Part shown: piece by piece, positions 15,373 through 24,298 of the stretch | How the letters are laid out: each line of letters opens with the position of its first letter | How positions within the stretch are numbered: position 1 is the first letter of the stretch | Origin: Clostridia bacterium | Lineage (GTDB): Bacteria; Bacillota; Clostridia; Oscillospirales; Acutalibacteraceae | Assembly: GCA_017472575.1 (NCBI GenBank) | Contig: JAFUPX010000017.1 | Location: forward strand, 1 to 64,000 | Reading direction: 5' to 3' | Length of the DNA stretch: 64,000 nucleotides | Program-made: the position numbers and the translations under genes | The notes under the pieces: model-generated | Database searches by the model: none | Told to the model about the DNA's origin: nothing | What the model saw: only the letters and a program-made list of their open reading frames with translations

Positions 15373-16506
15373 CTACTTTTCCAAATCGGAATATCTTGAC
15401 ACCGACAGCACAATTCCCATTTCCGCAAGCAGTATCAAAAGAGAAGTACCGCCGTAGCTGAAAAAAGGAAGGCTGATTCCGGTATTAGGAATCGTGTTGG
15501 TTACAACCCAGATATTGAGCATTGCCTGAAGTCCCACCTGAAAAACAAGACCTATAGCAAGCAATGAACCAAATTTATCGGGAGAATGCATTGCAATGGT
15601 AAAGCCTCGCCATACAAGGAGACAAAACAGCAATATAATAACCACTGCGCCAATAAGACCCAATTCTTCGCAAACTATAGAGAAGATAAAATCGTTATGC
15701 GGTTCGGGTACCCAGAGATGCTTTTGTCTTGACTGCCCTATACCGCGGCCGAGTATTCCGCCCGAGCCGATTGCTAACAATGACTGAATTGTCTGGAAGC
15801 CTTCACCTGTTGAATCTGCCCACGGGTCAAGCCAATATTTTATTCTGTCCGAGCTGTAGCCGATAAGTGTTATTGCGGCAACAAACAAGCCTGCTCCGGC
15901 AACACCGCCTGCCACAATATATCTTTTTTTTATTCCTCCTACTATCAGCAGTATAACTCCTATAGCAAAGATAAGAACAGTTGCGGAAAGGTGGGGTTCG
16001 AGCACTACAAGACCGCAGGTAAGCCCTAATAAAACAACCAAAAAGAAAACAAATTTAAAGCTTTTCATTTGCTTATAATTTGCCGCTATTAGTGACGAAA
16101 AAAGCAATACTATCGCAAATTTAGCAACCTCGGAGGGCTGAAAGTTTATAGGACCTATGACCAGCCACCGCTTAACATCCATTCCGCTTACCATAGGCGG
16201 AAGAATAAGCAAAGCTCCAAGCATAATTATCGTTACCGCATAAATAATCCAAGCAAATTTACGCCAAATATGATAGTCGATTTTTGAAAAAACCAGCATT
16301 GCAACAACTCCGACAGCGCCAAACGCCGCCTGACGGGTTATAAACTTATAGCTGTTATCATAATAAGCTAAAGAATAGGCATAGCTTGCGGAAAAAAGCA
16401 TTACAAGCCCTATCGTAAGTAAAATAAGTACTAACGATAAAAAGGTTATGTCAAGTCTTCCTCCCCTTTTAATCTTTGATTGCCTGCGCTTTGCAGACTC
16501 AGCCAT
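15373..16506 (-). CDS. ftsW: FtsW/SpoVE-type peptidoglycan polymerase
   Basis: A 377-residue SEDS-family glycosyltransferase with about ten transmembrane helices that polymerises lipid II with its class B PBP partner. The conserved PEPHNDFIFSIVCEELG loop and the SFFSYGGTSLLI motif near the end are present. Its place between mraY and murG is the spoVE/ftsW position, and the partner PBP lies upstream in the same cluster. From sequence alone vegetative FtsW and sporulation SpoVE cannot be separated. Confidence 0.94.
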   Translation of the reverse strand: MAESAKRRQSKIKRGGRLDITFLSLVLILLTIGLVMLFSASYAYSLAYYDNSYKFITRQAAFGAVGVVAMLVFSKIDYHIWRKFAWIIYAVTIIMLGALLILPPMVSGMDVKRWLVIGPINFQPSEVAKFAIVLLFSSLIAANYKQMKSFKFVFFLVVLLGLTCGLVVLEPHLSATVLIFAIGVILLIVGGIKKRYIVAGGVAGAGLFVAAITLIGYSSDRIKYWLDPWADSTGEGFQTIQSLLAIGSGGILGRGIGQSRQKHLWVPEPHNDFIFSIVCEELGLIGAVVIILLFCLLVWRGFTIAMHSPDKFGSLLAIGLVFQVGLQAMLNIWVVTNTIPNTGISLPFFSYGGTSLLILLAEMGIVLSVSRYSDLEK

Positions 16507-16527
16507 ACCTATACCCCGCTTTCGAAA

Positions 16528-17550
16528 TTATAAATTAAATAAAATAGGAAGCAACGCTATAGCAGAGCCTACAGCCGCCGCCAAAGAAAATATAAATACT
16601 ATCTTGCTCTCGCTCCAACCGCACATCTCAAAATGATGATGAATGGGAGACATTTTGAAAAGTCTTTTTTTAGTTTTCTTATACCATGCCACCTGAAGCA
16701 TAACCGAAAGAGCCTCCAATAAATACACACATCCGGCTAAAATCAGTAAAATCGGTCTTCCCATACCAAACGAAATCGCTACAACCATTCCTCCAAGGAA
16801 CATTGAACCGGTATCCCCCATAAACACCTTTGCCGGCTTTGCATTCCATACAACAAAGCCTACACAGGCACCTGCCAAAGCAGCCGAAAGCGTATTCATT
16901 CCCATATTATAAAGGAAGCCGGACCCCAACATAAACGCACAGGAAACAACCAAGGTTACAGAAGATGCAAGACCGTCTATACCGTCAGTAAGGTTTACAG
17001 CATTGGTGAAGCCGTAAATAAACATAAGCGCAATCGGCCAGAAAAGAAGTCCTGCGCCGTGAAAAATATCAACATCCCCTATAAAAGGAATATATGTTGT
17101 GTTCATTCCTGCAAGTCCGAGGGTTGCAAGATAACCTGCGGACACCAAAAGCTGTAAAAAGGTTTTCTGTTTTGCGGTAAGACCGAGATTTCTTTTTTTA
17201 ACAACCTTTATATAATCATCAAAGAATCCAATTGCTCCCATACCGAGAGCCAGACCTAATCCTGCCAGCAAAACCACGAGGCGGTAAGAGGTTTGAAGCT
17301 CAGAAACAAATCTGCCGCCTGTTAAAGCGGAATATCCAAAAGCAACAGCCACAGAAAGCACAACACCCGCAACTATCATAACTCCGCCCATAGTAGGGGT
17401 TCCTTGCTTATCCTTGTGCCAATTAGGACCTATATCAAGTATAGTCTGCCCAAATTTCAGCTTTCTTAAATAGGGTATCACTATGTACCCTAAAAGCGCC
17501 GTTACTGCAAAAGCAACCAGTGCTGCGATTACGGGAGTAAAGTCTCTCAT
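16528..17550 (-). CDS. mraY: Phospho-MurNAc-pentapeptide translocase MraY
   Basis: A 340-residue ten-helix membrane enzyme that attaches phospho-MurNAc-pentapeptide to undecaprenyl phosphate, making lipid I. Catalytic aspartates are seen in FFDDYIKV (near 115) and NLTDGIDGLA (near 190), and the PMSPIHHHFE-type motif appears as KMSPIHHHFE near 300. In most relatives murD follows mraY; here ftsW comes next after 21 bp. Confidence 0.97.
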   Translation of the reverse strand: MRDFTPVIAALVAFAVTALLGYIVIPYLRKLKFGQTILDIGPNWHKDKQGTPTMGGVMIVAGVVLSVAVAFGYSALTGGRFVSELQTSYRLVVLLAGLGLALGMGAIGFFDDYIKVVKKRNLGLTAKQKTFLQLLVSAGYLATLGLAGMNTTYIPFIGDVDIFHGAGLLFWPIALMFIYGFTNAVNLTDGIDGLASSVTLVVSCAFMLGSGFLYNMGMNTLSAALAGACVGFVVWNAKPAKVFMGDTGSMFLGGMVVAISFGMGRPILLILAGCVYLLEALSVMLQVAWYKKTKKRLFKMSPIHHHFEMCGWSESKIVFIFSLAAAVGSAIALLPILFNL

Positions 17551-17564
17551 TTTTTATCACCCTT

Positions 17565-18992
17565 TTAATTTAATTCTTGCCAAGCCTCGGCAACAACCTC
17601 GCGTTCATCAAGGTGGATTGTACCCTCTCTTAAAATCTGATAGGTTTCGTGACCCTTGCCTGCCAAAACTATTATATCATCTTTTTTTGCATTTGAAACA
17701 GCAAATTTTATAGCCTCGATACGGTTGGGTATAACCTTATACGGGGTCTTTGTTCCAGCCATACCTACGAGTATATCGTCGATAATAGCCTGAGGGTCTT
17801 CGGTTCTCGGATTATCACTTGTTACAATAACATAATCTGCATTATGAACCGCTATATTACCCATAATCGGACGTTTAGTTTTATCTCTGTCCCCTCCACA
17901 TCCGAAAAGAACTATCAATCTGTTCTTTTCACATTCCTTAAAGGTTGAAAGTATATTTTTAAGTCCGTCGGGAGTGTGAGCATAGTCAATAATAACCGTA
18001 AAATCCTTGCCTGTAGGAACAGATTCCGCTCTTCCCTTTACACCTTCAAGAGCGGACATGCCTGCTGTTACTGTCTTTATCGGTATTCCTGCTTCCAAAG
18101 CGGCTACTGCTGAACACATAGAGTTATAAACAGTGAATTTACCGCCTGTTTTTACGCTTATATGATTAATTGAAGTATCACTTACAAGCTCATACTCAAC
18201 GCTTGCAGGCTTATAATTAATACCTTTTGCGCTGTAGGTTGAGTTGTTTCCAAGTGAATAAGTTACTATCTTACAGTCAAGTCCCTCAGTAAGTCTTAAA
18301 GAATATTCATCATCGCTGTTAATTACCGCTGTTTTGCACATACGGAAAAGCTTTTTCTTGGCATCAAGGTAATTATCCATTGTTATATGGTAATCAAGAT
18401 GGTCTTGAGTTAAATTAGTGAAAATTGCAACCTCAAAATCGAGATTATAAACTCTATGCTGATGAAGTGCGTGAGACGAAACCTCCATAATAACATAGGT
18501 ACAGCCCTTAGCTTTCATAAGAGCGAAAAGTGAGTTAAGCTCATAAGCATTCGGAGTTGTATTATGAGAAGCCACTATCTCCTCGCCTATCATATTTTGG
18601 ATCGTGCCTATAAGACCTACCTTAAAACCGGCGGTTTCTATTATTTTTTTAAGCATATATGTAACGGAGGTCTTTCCGTTAGTTCCCGTTACACCTATGA
18701 GCTTCAGAGATTTAGCCGGATTGCCGAACCAATTGGCGCACATAGCCGAATATGCTTCGCGGCTGTCCTTAACCAATATCTGATTTTTAATTCCTAAATC
18801 ACGCTCAGCTATTATCACCGCCGCACCCTGCTCCAAAGCAGACTGAGCAAATTTATGCCCGTCACATGCGGTACCGTTTATACATACAAAAACATATCCC
18901 TGCTTAACCTCTCTGGAATCACAGGTTATACCTGTAACCTCAAGCTCTGCCAATGTTTTGTTTTCACAGGGTATAATTTTTTCAAGCTTCAT
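17565..18992 (-). CDS. murE: UDP-MurNAc-tripeptide ligase MurE
   Basis: A 475-residue ATP-dependent ligase adding the third stem-peptide residue. The ATP loop GTNGKTS is at residues 103-109. The motif DNPR in SDNPRTEDP marks the meso-diaminopimelate-specific group rather than the lysine group (family knowledge), so the peptidoglycan is probably A2pm type. It follows the class B PBP gene by 9 bp and precedes mraY by 14 bp. Confidence 0.96.
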   Translation of the reverse strand: MKLEKIIPCENKTLAELEVTGITCDSREVKQGYVFVCINGTACDGHKFAQSALEQGAAVIIAERDLGIKNQILVKDSREAYSAMCANWFGNPAKSLKLIGVTGTNGKTSVTYMLKKIIETAGFKVGLIGTIQNMIGEEIVASHNTTPNAYELNSLFALMKAKGCTYVIMEVSSHALHQHRVYNLDFEVAIFTNLTQDHLDYHITMDNYLDAKKKLFRMCKTAVINSDDEYSLRLTEGLDCKIVTYSLGNNSTYSAKGINYKPASVEYELVSDTSINHISVKTGGKFTVYNSMCSAVAALEAGIPIKTVTAGMSALEGVKGRAESVPTGKDFTVIIDYAHTPDGLKNILSTFKECEKNRLIVLFGCGGDRDKTKRPIMGNIAVHNADYVIVTSDNPRTEDPQAIIDDILVGMAGTKTPYKVIPNRIEAIKFAVSNAKKDDIIVLAGKGHETYQILREGTIHLDEREVVAEAWQELN

Positions 18993-19001
18993 TGTTTTCT
19001 C

Positions 19002-21254
19002 CTATTCTGTTGCCATGTCTACAGCGCTTTCATCCCTGAAATAAACTGTTACTATTGTTCCCGCCGGAACACTGCTTCCGGCATCAACACTTTGCTTATA
19101 TGATTTCAGACCGCTTGTAGTAGTATTGCCTGAAAATTCTATATTAACTCCCGCCGCAGCCGCCGCTGTATTAGCCTCGGTGGCGGTCATTCCGGTGAGA
19201 TTAGGTACGGTTACGTTTTGGTCAGAGGTTTCAGAGGTATAAATTATAACCATTCCTCCGCTTGAAACCGAATTTCCGCTTTCGGGAAGCTGACGAACAA
19301 CCGTTTCTCCGCTTCCTACAACCCTGTAGGTAAGACCTGCGTTTGTTATCTTGCCCTTTGCGGCTGACAGCTCGTCGCCTACAGTATCGGGGACCGAGAT
19401 AGCAAGCTGCTTTAATTCATCATCAGTATACTGCGGCTCATATCCGAGATACGGCAGAACATCCGCCATAATTTTCGAGCATACCGGAGCGGAAATCGTA
19501 CCGCCGTAAAACTGACCGGCAGTAGGCTCATCTATGAGAACCAGTACAGCTATTTCAGGATTTTCAATGGGTGCCATTGTAACACAAGAGCCTATATATA
19601 TATCTTTTTTACCGGTTGAAAGGATTTTTGTCATTTTTTGAGACGTACCTGTTTTAGCACCTATATTATAGCCTGCTACAAGTGCGTTTTTGGCACCGTT
19701 TTCCGAAACAAACTGTAAAAGCTTTCTCATTGTTGCTGAGGTACTTTCTGAAATAACCTGTCTCTTATTAGAGGTATTTGCAGTTTCAACAACCTTATTA
19801 TCCTCGTCAAGCACCTTGTTTACAAGGTGAGGCTGAACAAGGTGTCCTCCGTTTACAGCGGCAGCCGCCACATTTATAACCTGCATAGGTGTTACATTGA
19901 AGGTCTGACCGAAGGATGAAGAGGAAAGCTCTGTCGGTCCCATATCCTCTTGCTTATGATAATTTGAAGTAGCTTCACCGGGCAAATCAATTCCGGTTTT
20001 TTCTGTAAGACCAAATGCCTTGAAATATTTCGAAAAGGTTGATATTCCTATAAGCTGACCTATTGTAATAAATGCAGGGTTACAGGAGTTTGAAATTGCC
20101 TGAGAAAGGTTCTGAACACCGTGTCCCTGAACCTTGTGGCAGTGGTAGACCTGCCCCGATACATTCATTACATAAGAACAGTTAAAGGTACTGCTTTCGT
20201 TTACTAAATTTTCTTCAAGAGCAACAGCGGCGGTAAAAATCTTAAATACAGAACCGGGCTCATAGGTGTCCGAAACCGCTTTATTACGCCATTGGCGGTT
20301 TAAAAGCTCTGTACGAAGCGTAGATTTTTCTTCCTCATCCGTAACCGCTTCAAGCTTAGCCGTATCCGCTGCAGAGAGTGTAAAGGGAGAGTTAGGATTA
20401 TAGTCGCCCTTTACTGCCATACCGAGTATCTCGCCGGTATTAACATTCATAACAACTGCAACTCCGCGCTCCTCCGCTTTATTTTCCTCAACAGCAATAT
20501 CAAGATATTTTTCACAGGTATACTGAATGTACGAGTCAATAGTTAAAACAAGCGAATTTCCCTTTGTTGCCTCTTCAACCTTTTCATAGGTGAAAGGCAT
20601 ATCGGTTCCGGCAGCGTTTTTAGCGGCTACAACTCTACCTGCAATACCTGTAAGTGTATTATCGTAATAGCTTTCTATTCCGGCAAGACCCTGATCATCG
20701 TCTCCTACAAAGCCGAGAACCACAGAAGCTAAAGAATCATTGGGATAATATCTTTTTGTTGTTTCGTCAAGTCCAACATACTGGTTAAGCGAATAATCCT
20801 CGTTCTCCGAAATAAAAGCTCTTATTTCATCAGCTGTACTTTTTTCTATCTTCTTTTTTACGATAACATAATAGGAATTTTGCTCTGTATAGCCATAAAT
20901 CTTATCGTAATCCATATCAAGTATTTGCGATAGGTTTTCGGCAATAAGCTTTTTAACCTTTTCGGCTTCATCGCTTGATTTGAGCTTTTTAATTCCGTTT
21001 GGTGTTATGTAAACTGTCCAAGCGGTTGCACTTGTGGCAAGCTGATTCATATTGCAGTCATAAATATCTCCTCTGGGTGCGGAAATAAGACTGTCATAAA
21101 GCTGTTGTTCAGATGCCTTACCCTGATATTCCTCACCCTTTAAAACCATAATATTGAAAAGGCTGGCTCCCGAAACGATAGAAAGCGCCAAAATAACAGC
21201 CACCATAACTATAACGCTTCTGTTTATCATAGTCTTATCCGGTTTTAAAGCCAT
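19002..21254 (-). CDS. ftsI: Class B penicillin-binding protein with PASTA domains (FtsI/SpoVD)
   Basis: A 750-residue transpeptidase that cross-links septal peptidoglycan with FtsW. It has an N-terminal membrane helix (about 13-38), a PBP dimer domain (about 55-220) and the transpeptidase domain with Ser-x-x-Lys (SVFK, 335-338), SxN (SCN, 390-392) and KTG (534-536). Two PASTA repeats end the protein, typical of SpoVD and of PBP2x-like proteins. The start is the ATG at 21254 after AAGGAGG; an upstream in-frame ATG at 21299 lies in an intergenic hairpin. Only one class B PBP is in this cluster, so it may serve division, sporulation or both. Confidence 0.94.
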   Translation of the reverse strand: MALKPDKTMINRSVIVMVAVILALSIVSGASLFNIMVLKGEEYQGKASEQQLYDSLISAPRGDIYDCNMNQLATSATAWTVYITPNGIKKLKSSDEAEKVKKLIAENLSQILDMDYDKIYGYTEQNSYYVIVKKKIEKSTADEIRAFISENEDYSLNQYVGLDETTKRYYPNDSLASVVLGFVGDDDQGLAGIESYYDNTLTGIAGRVVAAKNAAGTDMPFTYEKVEEATKGNSLVLTIDSYIQYTCEKYLDIAVEENKAEERGVAVVMNVNTGEILGMAVKGDYNPNSPFTLSAADTAKLEAVTDEEEKSTLRTELLNRQWRNKAVSDTYEPGSVFKIFTAAVALEENLVNESSTFNCSYVMNVSGQVYHCHKVQGHGVQNLSQAISNSCNPAFITIGQLIGISTFSKYFKAFGLTEKTGIDLPGEATSNYHKQEDMGPTELSSSSFGQTFNVTPMQVINVAAAAVNGGHLVQPHLVNKVLDEDNKVVETANTSNKRQVISESTSATMRKLLQFVSENGAKNALVAGYNIGAKTGTSQKMTKILSTGKKDIYIGSCVTMAPIENPEIAVLVLIDEPTAGQFYGGTISAPVCSKIMADVLPYLGYEPQYTDDELKQLAISVPDTVGDELSAAKGKITNAGLTYRVVGSGETVVRQLPESGNSVSSGGMVIIYTSETSDQNVTVPNLTGMTATEANTAAAAAGVNIEFSGNTTTSGLKSYKQSVDAGSSVPAGTIVTVYFRDESAVDMATE

Positions 21255-21279
21255 TTTTGGGCCTCCTTTCAATGCCGAA

Positions 21280-21307
21280 TACGAGAGTTGCTTTTTCAAC
21301 TCTCGTA
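21280..21307 (-). other. Intercistronic hairpin between ftsL and ftsI
   Basis: An 11-bp perfect stem (21280-21290 and 21297-21307) with a 6-nt loop sits in the 95-bp gap between ftsL and the ribosome site of ftsI. No T run follows on the minus strand, so it is more likely an RNA-processing or stability element than a terminator. Confidence 0.5.
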
Positions 21308-21349
21308 CTGTTTTACCTATTAATTATATTAATGCCTATCGCCTGTTTA

Positions 21350-21817
21350 TTACTCAGCAATAACGATTTCACCGTCTGTAGTTTTTGCAGCATCCTTATC
21401 ATTAACTCTGATATACACAACCTGATCCTTGCTCATTTTTTTCATTCCGAGCTGGGTTGCCTCAAGCTCTATATTCGCATAAGAAATTCTGCGTTGCATT
21501 TCAACCTCTAAAGCGGTTTTTTCACTGTCAAGCTCGGCAACAGCCGCCTTCATATCGCTGATTTCAGAATTCACCTCATTTATTTCAAGACGGAGAGCTA
21601 TATTTCCGCAAAGCGCCATAAGCATAAACACCGCCGCCATTATAGAAAATGCCGAAGCGGACATCGCCTTTGCCGCACTGCGCCGTCTCACTCCCGATGC
21701 CCTATTAGCCTTGGGAATTACAACTATATTATCTTTAGGCTCTGCCTTTTTCTCTTTCGGCATAAACATTTCAAAATCATAAGCGAGACTGTCGTTATAA
21801 TATTTAATGTTGTTCAT
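21350..21817 (-). CDS. ftsL: FtsL-like septum protein
   Basis: A 155-residue bitopic protein in the ftsL position (after rsmH, before the class B PBP). The cytoplasmic N-terminus is about 50 residues and basic near the membrane (GVRRRSAAKA). One transmembrane helix follows (about 54-75), then a leucine-zipper-like coiled coil (about 76-115). FtsL pairs with DivIC and FtsQ and activates the FtsW-PBP pair. Sequence conservation is low in this family, so the call rests on topology and position. Confidence 0.8.
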   Translation of the reverse strand: MNNIKYYNDSLAYDFEMFMPKEKKAEPKDNIVVIPKANRASGVRRRSAAKAMSASAFSIMAAVFMLMALCGNIALRLEINEVNSEISDMKAAVAELDSEKTALEVEMQRRISYANIELEATQLGMKKMSKDQVVYIRVNDKDAAKTTDGEIVIAE

Positions 21818-21836
21818 CGGGTTTCTCCTTTATTTT

Positions 21837-22757
21837 TTAATTCTTGATTATAACTCTCAAAACCGCACTTCGGCTTCTGGGATTTTCCTCAAGCTCTTTA
21901 ACTGACGGCTGTATCGGTTTCCTCGTTAATAGTCTGCCCCGAGGCAGTTTTCCGCAAACACATACCGGAAAATCCGGAGGACAGGTACAGCCTGTACAGT
22001 ATTCTTTAAATTTTAATTTTACCATTCTGTCTTCAAGTGAATGAAAGGTTATTATAGCAAGAACTCCGTCCTTATTTAAAATATCAAATGCGTCATCCAA
22101 TGCTGTATTAAGAGCGTCCAATTCTCCGTTCACTGCTATTCTTATTGCCTGAAAACTACGCCTTGCAGGATGACCGTCTCTCCTTGCGGCGGCAGGAACC
22201 GCCGAGGAAATGATATCAGCCAACTGCAAGGTAGTTTGTGTTTCTCTTACTTCTCTTTCAGCACAGATTTTCTTTGCTATTCTGTATGCAAATTTTTCTT
22301 CTCCAAAACGCGAAAGTATATCGGCTAACTGCTCAACGCTCCAATTATTGACTATATCTTTCGCGGTTAATCCTTCCTTGCTCATCCGCATATCCAACGG
22401 AGCATCCTTATGATAAGAAAAGCCGCGTTCGGCATTATCAAGCTGATAAGATGAGACTCCTAAATCAAGAAGCACCCCGTCAACCCCGTCAATTCCGAGA
22501 TTTCTTATAACCTGCTTCATTTCACTGAAATTACTTTTAACTACCCTTGCAGGAAAACCGCTAAGCCGCTCGGTTGCAATTTTAACGGCATCAGGGTCGC
22601 GGTCAAGAGCGATAAGCTGTCCGTTTTTCAATCTCTTTGCTATTTCAAGCGAATGCCCTGCCCCGCCGGCTGTTCCGTCGATATAAATACCGTCAGGTTT
22701 TATATTAAGTGAATTTATAACTTCATCAAGAAGTACGGATTTGTGATTAAATTCCAT
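21837..22757 (-). CDS. rsmH: 16S rRNA m4C1402 methyltransferase RsmH
   Basis: A 306-residue SAM-dependent enzyme (formerly MraW) methylating N4 of C1402 of 16S rRNA. The SAM-binding motif DGTAGGAGHS is near residues 28-37, and GVLLDLGVSSYQLD and TFHSLEDRMVK are hallmark motifs. It lies 2 bp after mraZ, so it is cotranscribed and probably coupled. Length is normal. Confidence 0.97.
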   Translation of the reverse strand: MEFNHKSVLLDEVINSLNIKPDGIYIDGTAGGAGHSLEIAKRLKNGQLIALDRDPDAVKIATERLSGFPARVVKSNFSEMKQVIRNLGIDGVDGVLLDLGVSSYQLDNAERGFSYHKDAPLDMRMSKEGLTAKDIVNNWSVEQLADILSRFGEEKFAYRIAKKICAEREVRETQTTLQLADIISSAVPAAARRDGHPARRSFQAIRIAVNGELDALNTALDDAFDILNKDGVLAIITFHSLEDRMVKLKFKEYCTGCTCPPDFPVCVCGKLPRGRLLTRKPIQPSVKELEENPRSRSAVLRVIIKN

Positions 22758-22759
22758 AA

Positions 22760-23185
22760 TTAAAAGTTAAGCTCTTCCATAATGGCGGCAACAGATTCGG
22801 GAGTATAGGTATCATTCTCCTCTGCCCAAAGAGCATTGCTCCAAATTTCAAGATTGGTATCCATACCGATTATATGAGCTTCGTTTTCAAGCTGAGCATA
22901 TTCACGCAAAGCAGCAGGAATAAGAATTCTTCCCTGTGAGTCGAATTCAACATTGAAAGCTCCGTCATACAAAAAGCGTTTTACAGCACTTGCCTTAGTG
23001 CTGGGAAGTGTTCCTATCTTTTCAACCAGCTTGTCCCACTGGTCAGCAGAATAAACGCAAAGACAGCGCTTGCCGTAAATTCCGCGGCAAACTATAAAGC
23101 CTTCACCAAGCTCCTCCCTGAATTTTGAAGGAATGAAAACTCTGCCTTTTTTATCTACACTGTGCTGATAACCGCCATAAAGCAT
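22760..23185 (-). CDS. mraZ: MraZ, DNA-binding regulator of the dcw cluster
   Basis: A 141-residue AbrB-fold protein with two SpoVT/AbrB-like repeats: GGYQHSVDKKGRVFIPSKFR at the start and FNVEFDSQGRILIPAALREYA near 75-95. It forms ring oligomers that bind spaced repeats upstream of its own gene and controls the cluster. The start is the ATG at 23185 after GGAGGTG. An upstream GTG at 23209 falls within a binding repeat and is unlikely to be used. Confidence 0.95.
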   Translation of the reverse strand: MLYGGYQHSVDKKGRVFIPSKFREELGEGFIVCRGIYGKRCLCVYSADQWDKLVEKIGTLPSTKASAVKRFLYDGAFNVEFDSQGRILIPAALREYAQLENEAHIIGMDTNLEIWSNALWAEENDTYTPESVAAIMEELNF

Positions 23186-23206
23186 TGTTTTCACCTCCAA
23201 ATTCAC

Positions 23207-23287
23207 CACTTAGCAACACTTTTATGGTTTTTTGGTACACTTTGCACCACTTAATTGTATTATATAGCCACCTTTATTAAAAATCAA
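23207..23287 (-). promoter_or_regulatory. mraZ promoter with phased MraZ boxes
   Basis: Minus-strand TTGATT (23282-23287) and TATAAT (23259-23264) are 17 bp apart. Downstream, four AAGTG half-sites begin at intervals of 10, 21 and 10 bp (plus-strand CACTT at 23207, 23217, 23238 and 23248). This fits the AAAGTG-type direct repeats known for MraZ of low-GC bacteria. Their position from the start of transcription onward would give repression. Confidence 0.75.
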
Positions 23288-23426
23288 GCATTTTTTTCGC
23301 ATTTTTGTGAATTTTTAAAATTTCCCAAAATTATTACATTTTTCTACATATCTCTAGGCTTGTAACATTTCACTTACACTCATTAAAACACATATAATAT
23401 ATAAAGCACCGAAAGGAGGACAAAGT

Positions 23427-23819
23427 ATGCAAAGTCAATTAGGCCCTATTAATAATGAAAACGACCTTGAAATGTATAAACGGTTTATAGATCAGGACAA
23501 GAGCATAACAATAGGCCGCCGCGAAAAACAAGCTGAGCAGAAGCCTGAAAGAAACGAATGTAAATATGTTCCCGAAACTCTCTGCAATTCCGCTTTTCTC
23601 CCCGCCTACCTTACTAAAAACATAGGAAAGCCGGTTAAAATAGAATTCCAGATAGGAGATAATCTTGAAACCAGAGTAGGAAGACTGATTTCTGTAGGAG
23701 CAAGCTTTATTGAGCTTAAACTCATAAAGCAATGCACCACTATGATTTGCGATTTACATTCCATAAAATTTGTAACCGTTATTCACGATAACGATTTAAG
23801 AAAACTGAATATGAGATAA
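23427..23819 (+). CDS. Small protein with a beta-barrel-like C-terminal half, possibly spore-coat related
   Basis: A 130-residue protein not firmly identified. The first 50 residues are charged and low in structure. From about residue 58 there is a strand-rich domain (GKPVKIEFQIGDN, GRLISVGASFIELKL, SIKFVTVIHD) recalling the small Sm-like barrel of coat proteins such as GerQ; this is a resemblance, not a confident match. A strong GAAAGGAGGA ribosome site and a TATAAT box at 23393-23398 support expression. It is a lone plus-strand gene between dcw and the SOS operon. Confidence 0.65.
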   Translation: MQSQLGPINNENDLEMYKRFIDQDKSITIGRREKQAEQKPERNECKYVPETLCNSAFLPAYLTKNIGKPVKIEFQIGDNLETRVGRLISVGASFIELKLIKQCTTMICDLHSIKFVTVIHDNDLRKLNMR

Positions 23820-23860
23820 AAAATACGAGCGAGACTGCTTCTTTACGAAGTGTCTCGCTC
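23817..23860 (-). terminator. Terminator of the SOS operon
   Basis: A long stem (GAGCGAGAC plus GCTTC pairing with GAAG plus GTCTCGCTC, 23827-23860) is followed on the minus strand by GTATTTTTTA. It directly follows the decayed alkD remnant and overlaps the stop of the convergent plus-strand gene. Confidence 0.8.
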
Positions 23861-23869
23861 AGTAGTGTT

Positions 23870-23993
23870 AAATTTGTCTTTAGCGGAGTTCTAACATTGA
23901 TAATTCTTTCCTTTTGACTGTAGGAATAAGCTTGCTGTTAAAATCCCGATAGCTTAAATCCTGCATAGAAAAGAGTTTTTCTGTTATATTCAT
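23870..23993 (-). pseudogene. Remnant of an AlkD-type DNA alkylation repair gene
   Basis: The ATG at 23993 overlaps the stop of the YolD-like gene (ATGA) and has GAGGAG upstream. The frame reads MNITEKLFSMQDLSYRDFNS and then KLIPTVKRKE, which resembles the N-terminus of clostridial AlkD-family glycosylases. The next expected motif, IIGVRTP, is found as INVRTP only after a one-base frame change, and the rest of the roughly 230-residue enzyme is gone, replaced by the operon terminator. The surviving open frame is 37 codons (to 23880). Confidence 0.65.
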
Positions 23994-24298
23994 ATTTTCT
24001 CCTCAATTTTGTAAATATCATCAAAATGAATTTGTGTTTCAACAACGGTTAATATTCTTCTGCCTACATCAATTTTACTTACGCACCCCGTAACCGATAA
24101 GTATTCGTCTACACAATAGTAAACCACCGTTACCATATCCCCTGCCCGTACGCTTTTAAGCACCGCGTCTATCTCACACGCCGTATCTTCGGAAATTTCT
24201 GCTTTAGGCACAGATATATGTTCTTTCTTCCTTATTGCCTCGTAGAATCCGTTTAAAGGACTGAACGGAATAAATATTTTTGCTCTTTCAGCCTTCAC
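23990..24298 (-). CDS. YolD-like family protein
   Basis: A 102-residue protein following the Y-family polymerase with an 11-bp overlap. The N-terminal RAKIFIPFSPLNGFYEAIRKKE and the C-terminal strand region (DMVTVVYYCVDEYLSVTGCVSKID) match the YolD pattern. YolD-like proteins are nearly always encoded beside UvrX/DinB-type polymerases in Firmicutes, and their exact role in SOS responses is not settled. Start codon overlap suggests translational coupling. Confidence 0.8.
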   Translation of the reverse strand: MKAERAKIFIPFSPLNGFYEAIRKKEHISVPKAEISEDTACEIDAVLKSVRAGDMVTVVYYCVDEYLSVTGCVSKIDVGRRILTVVETQIHFDDIYKIEEKI

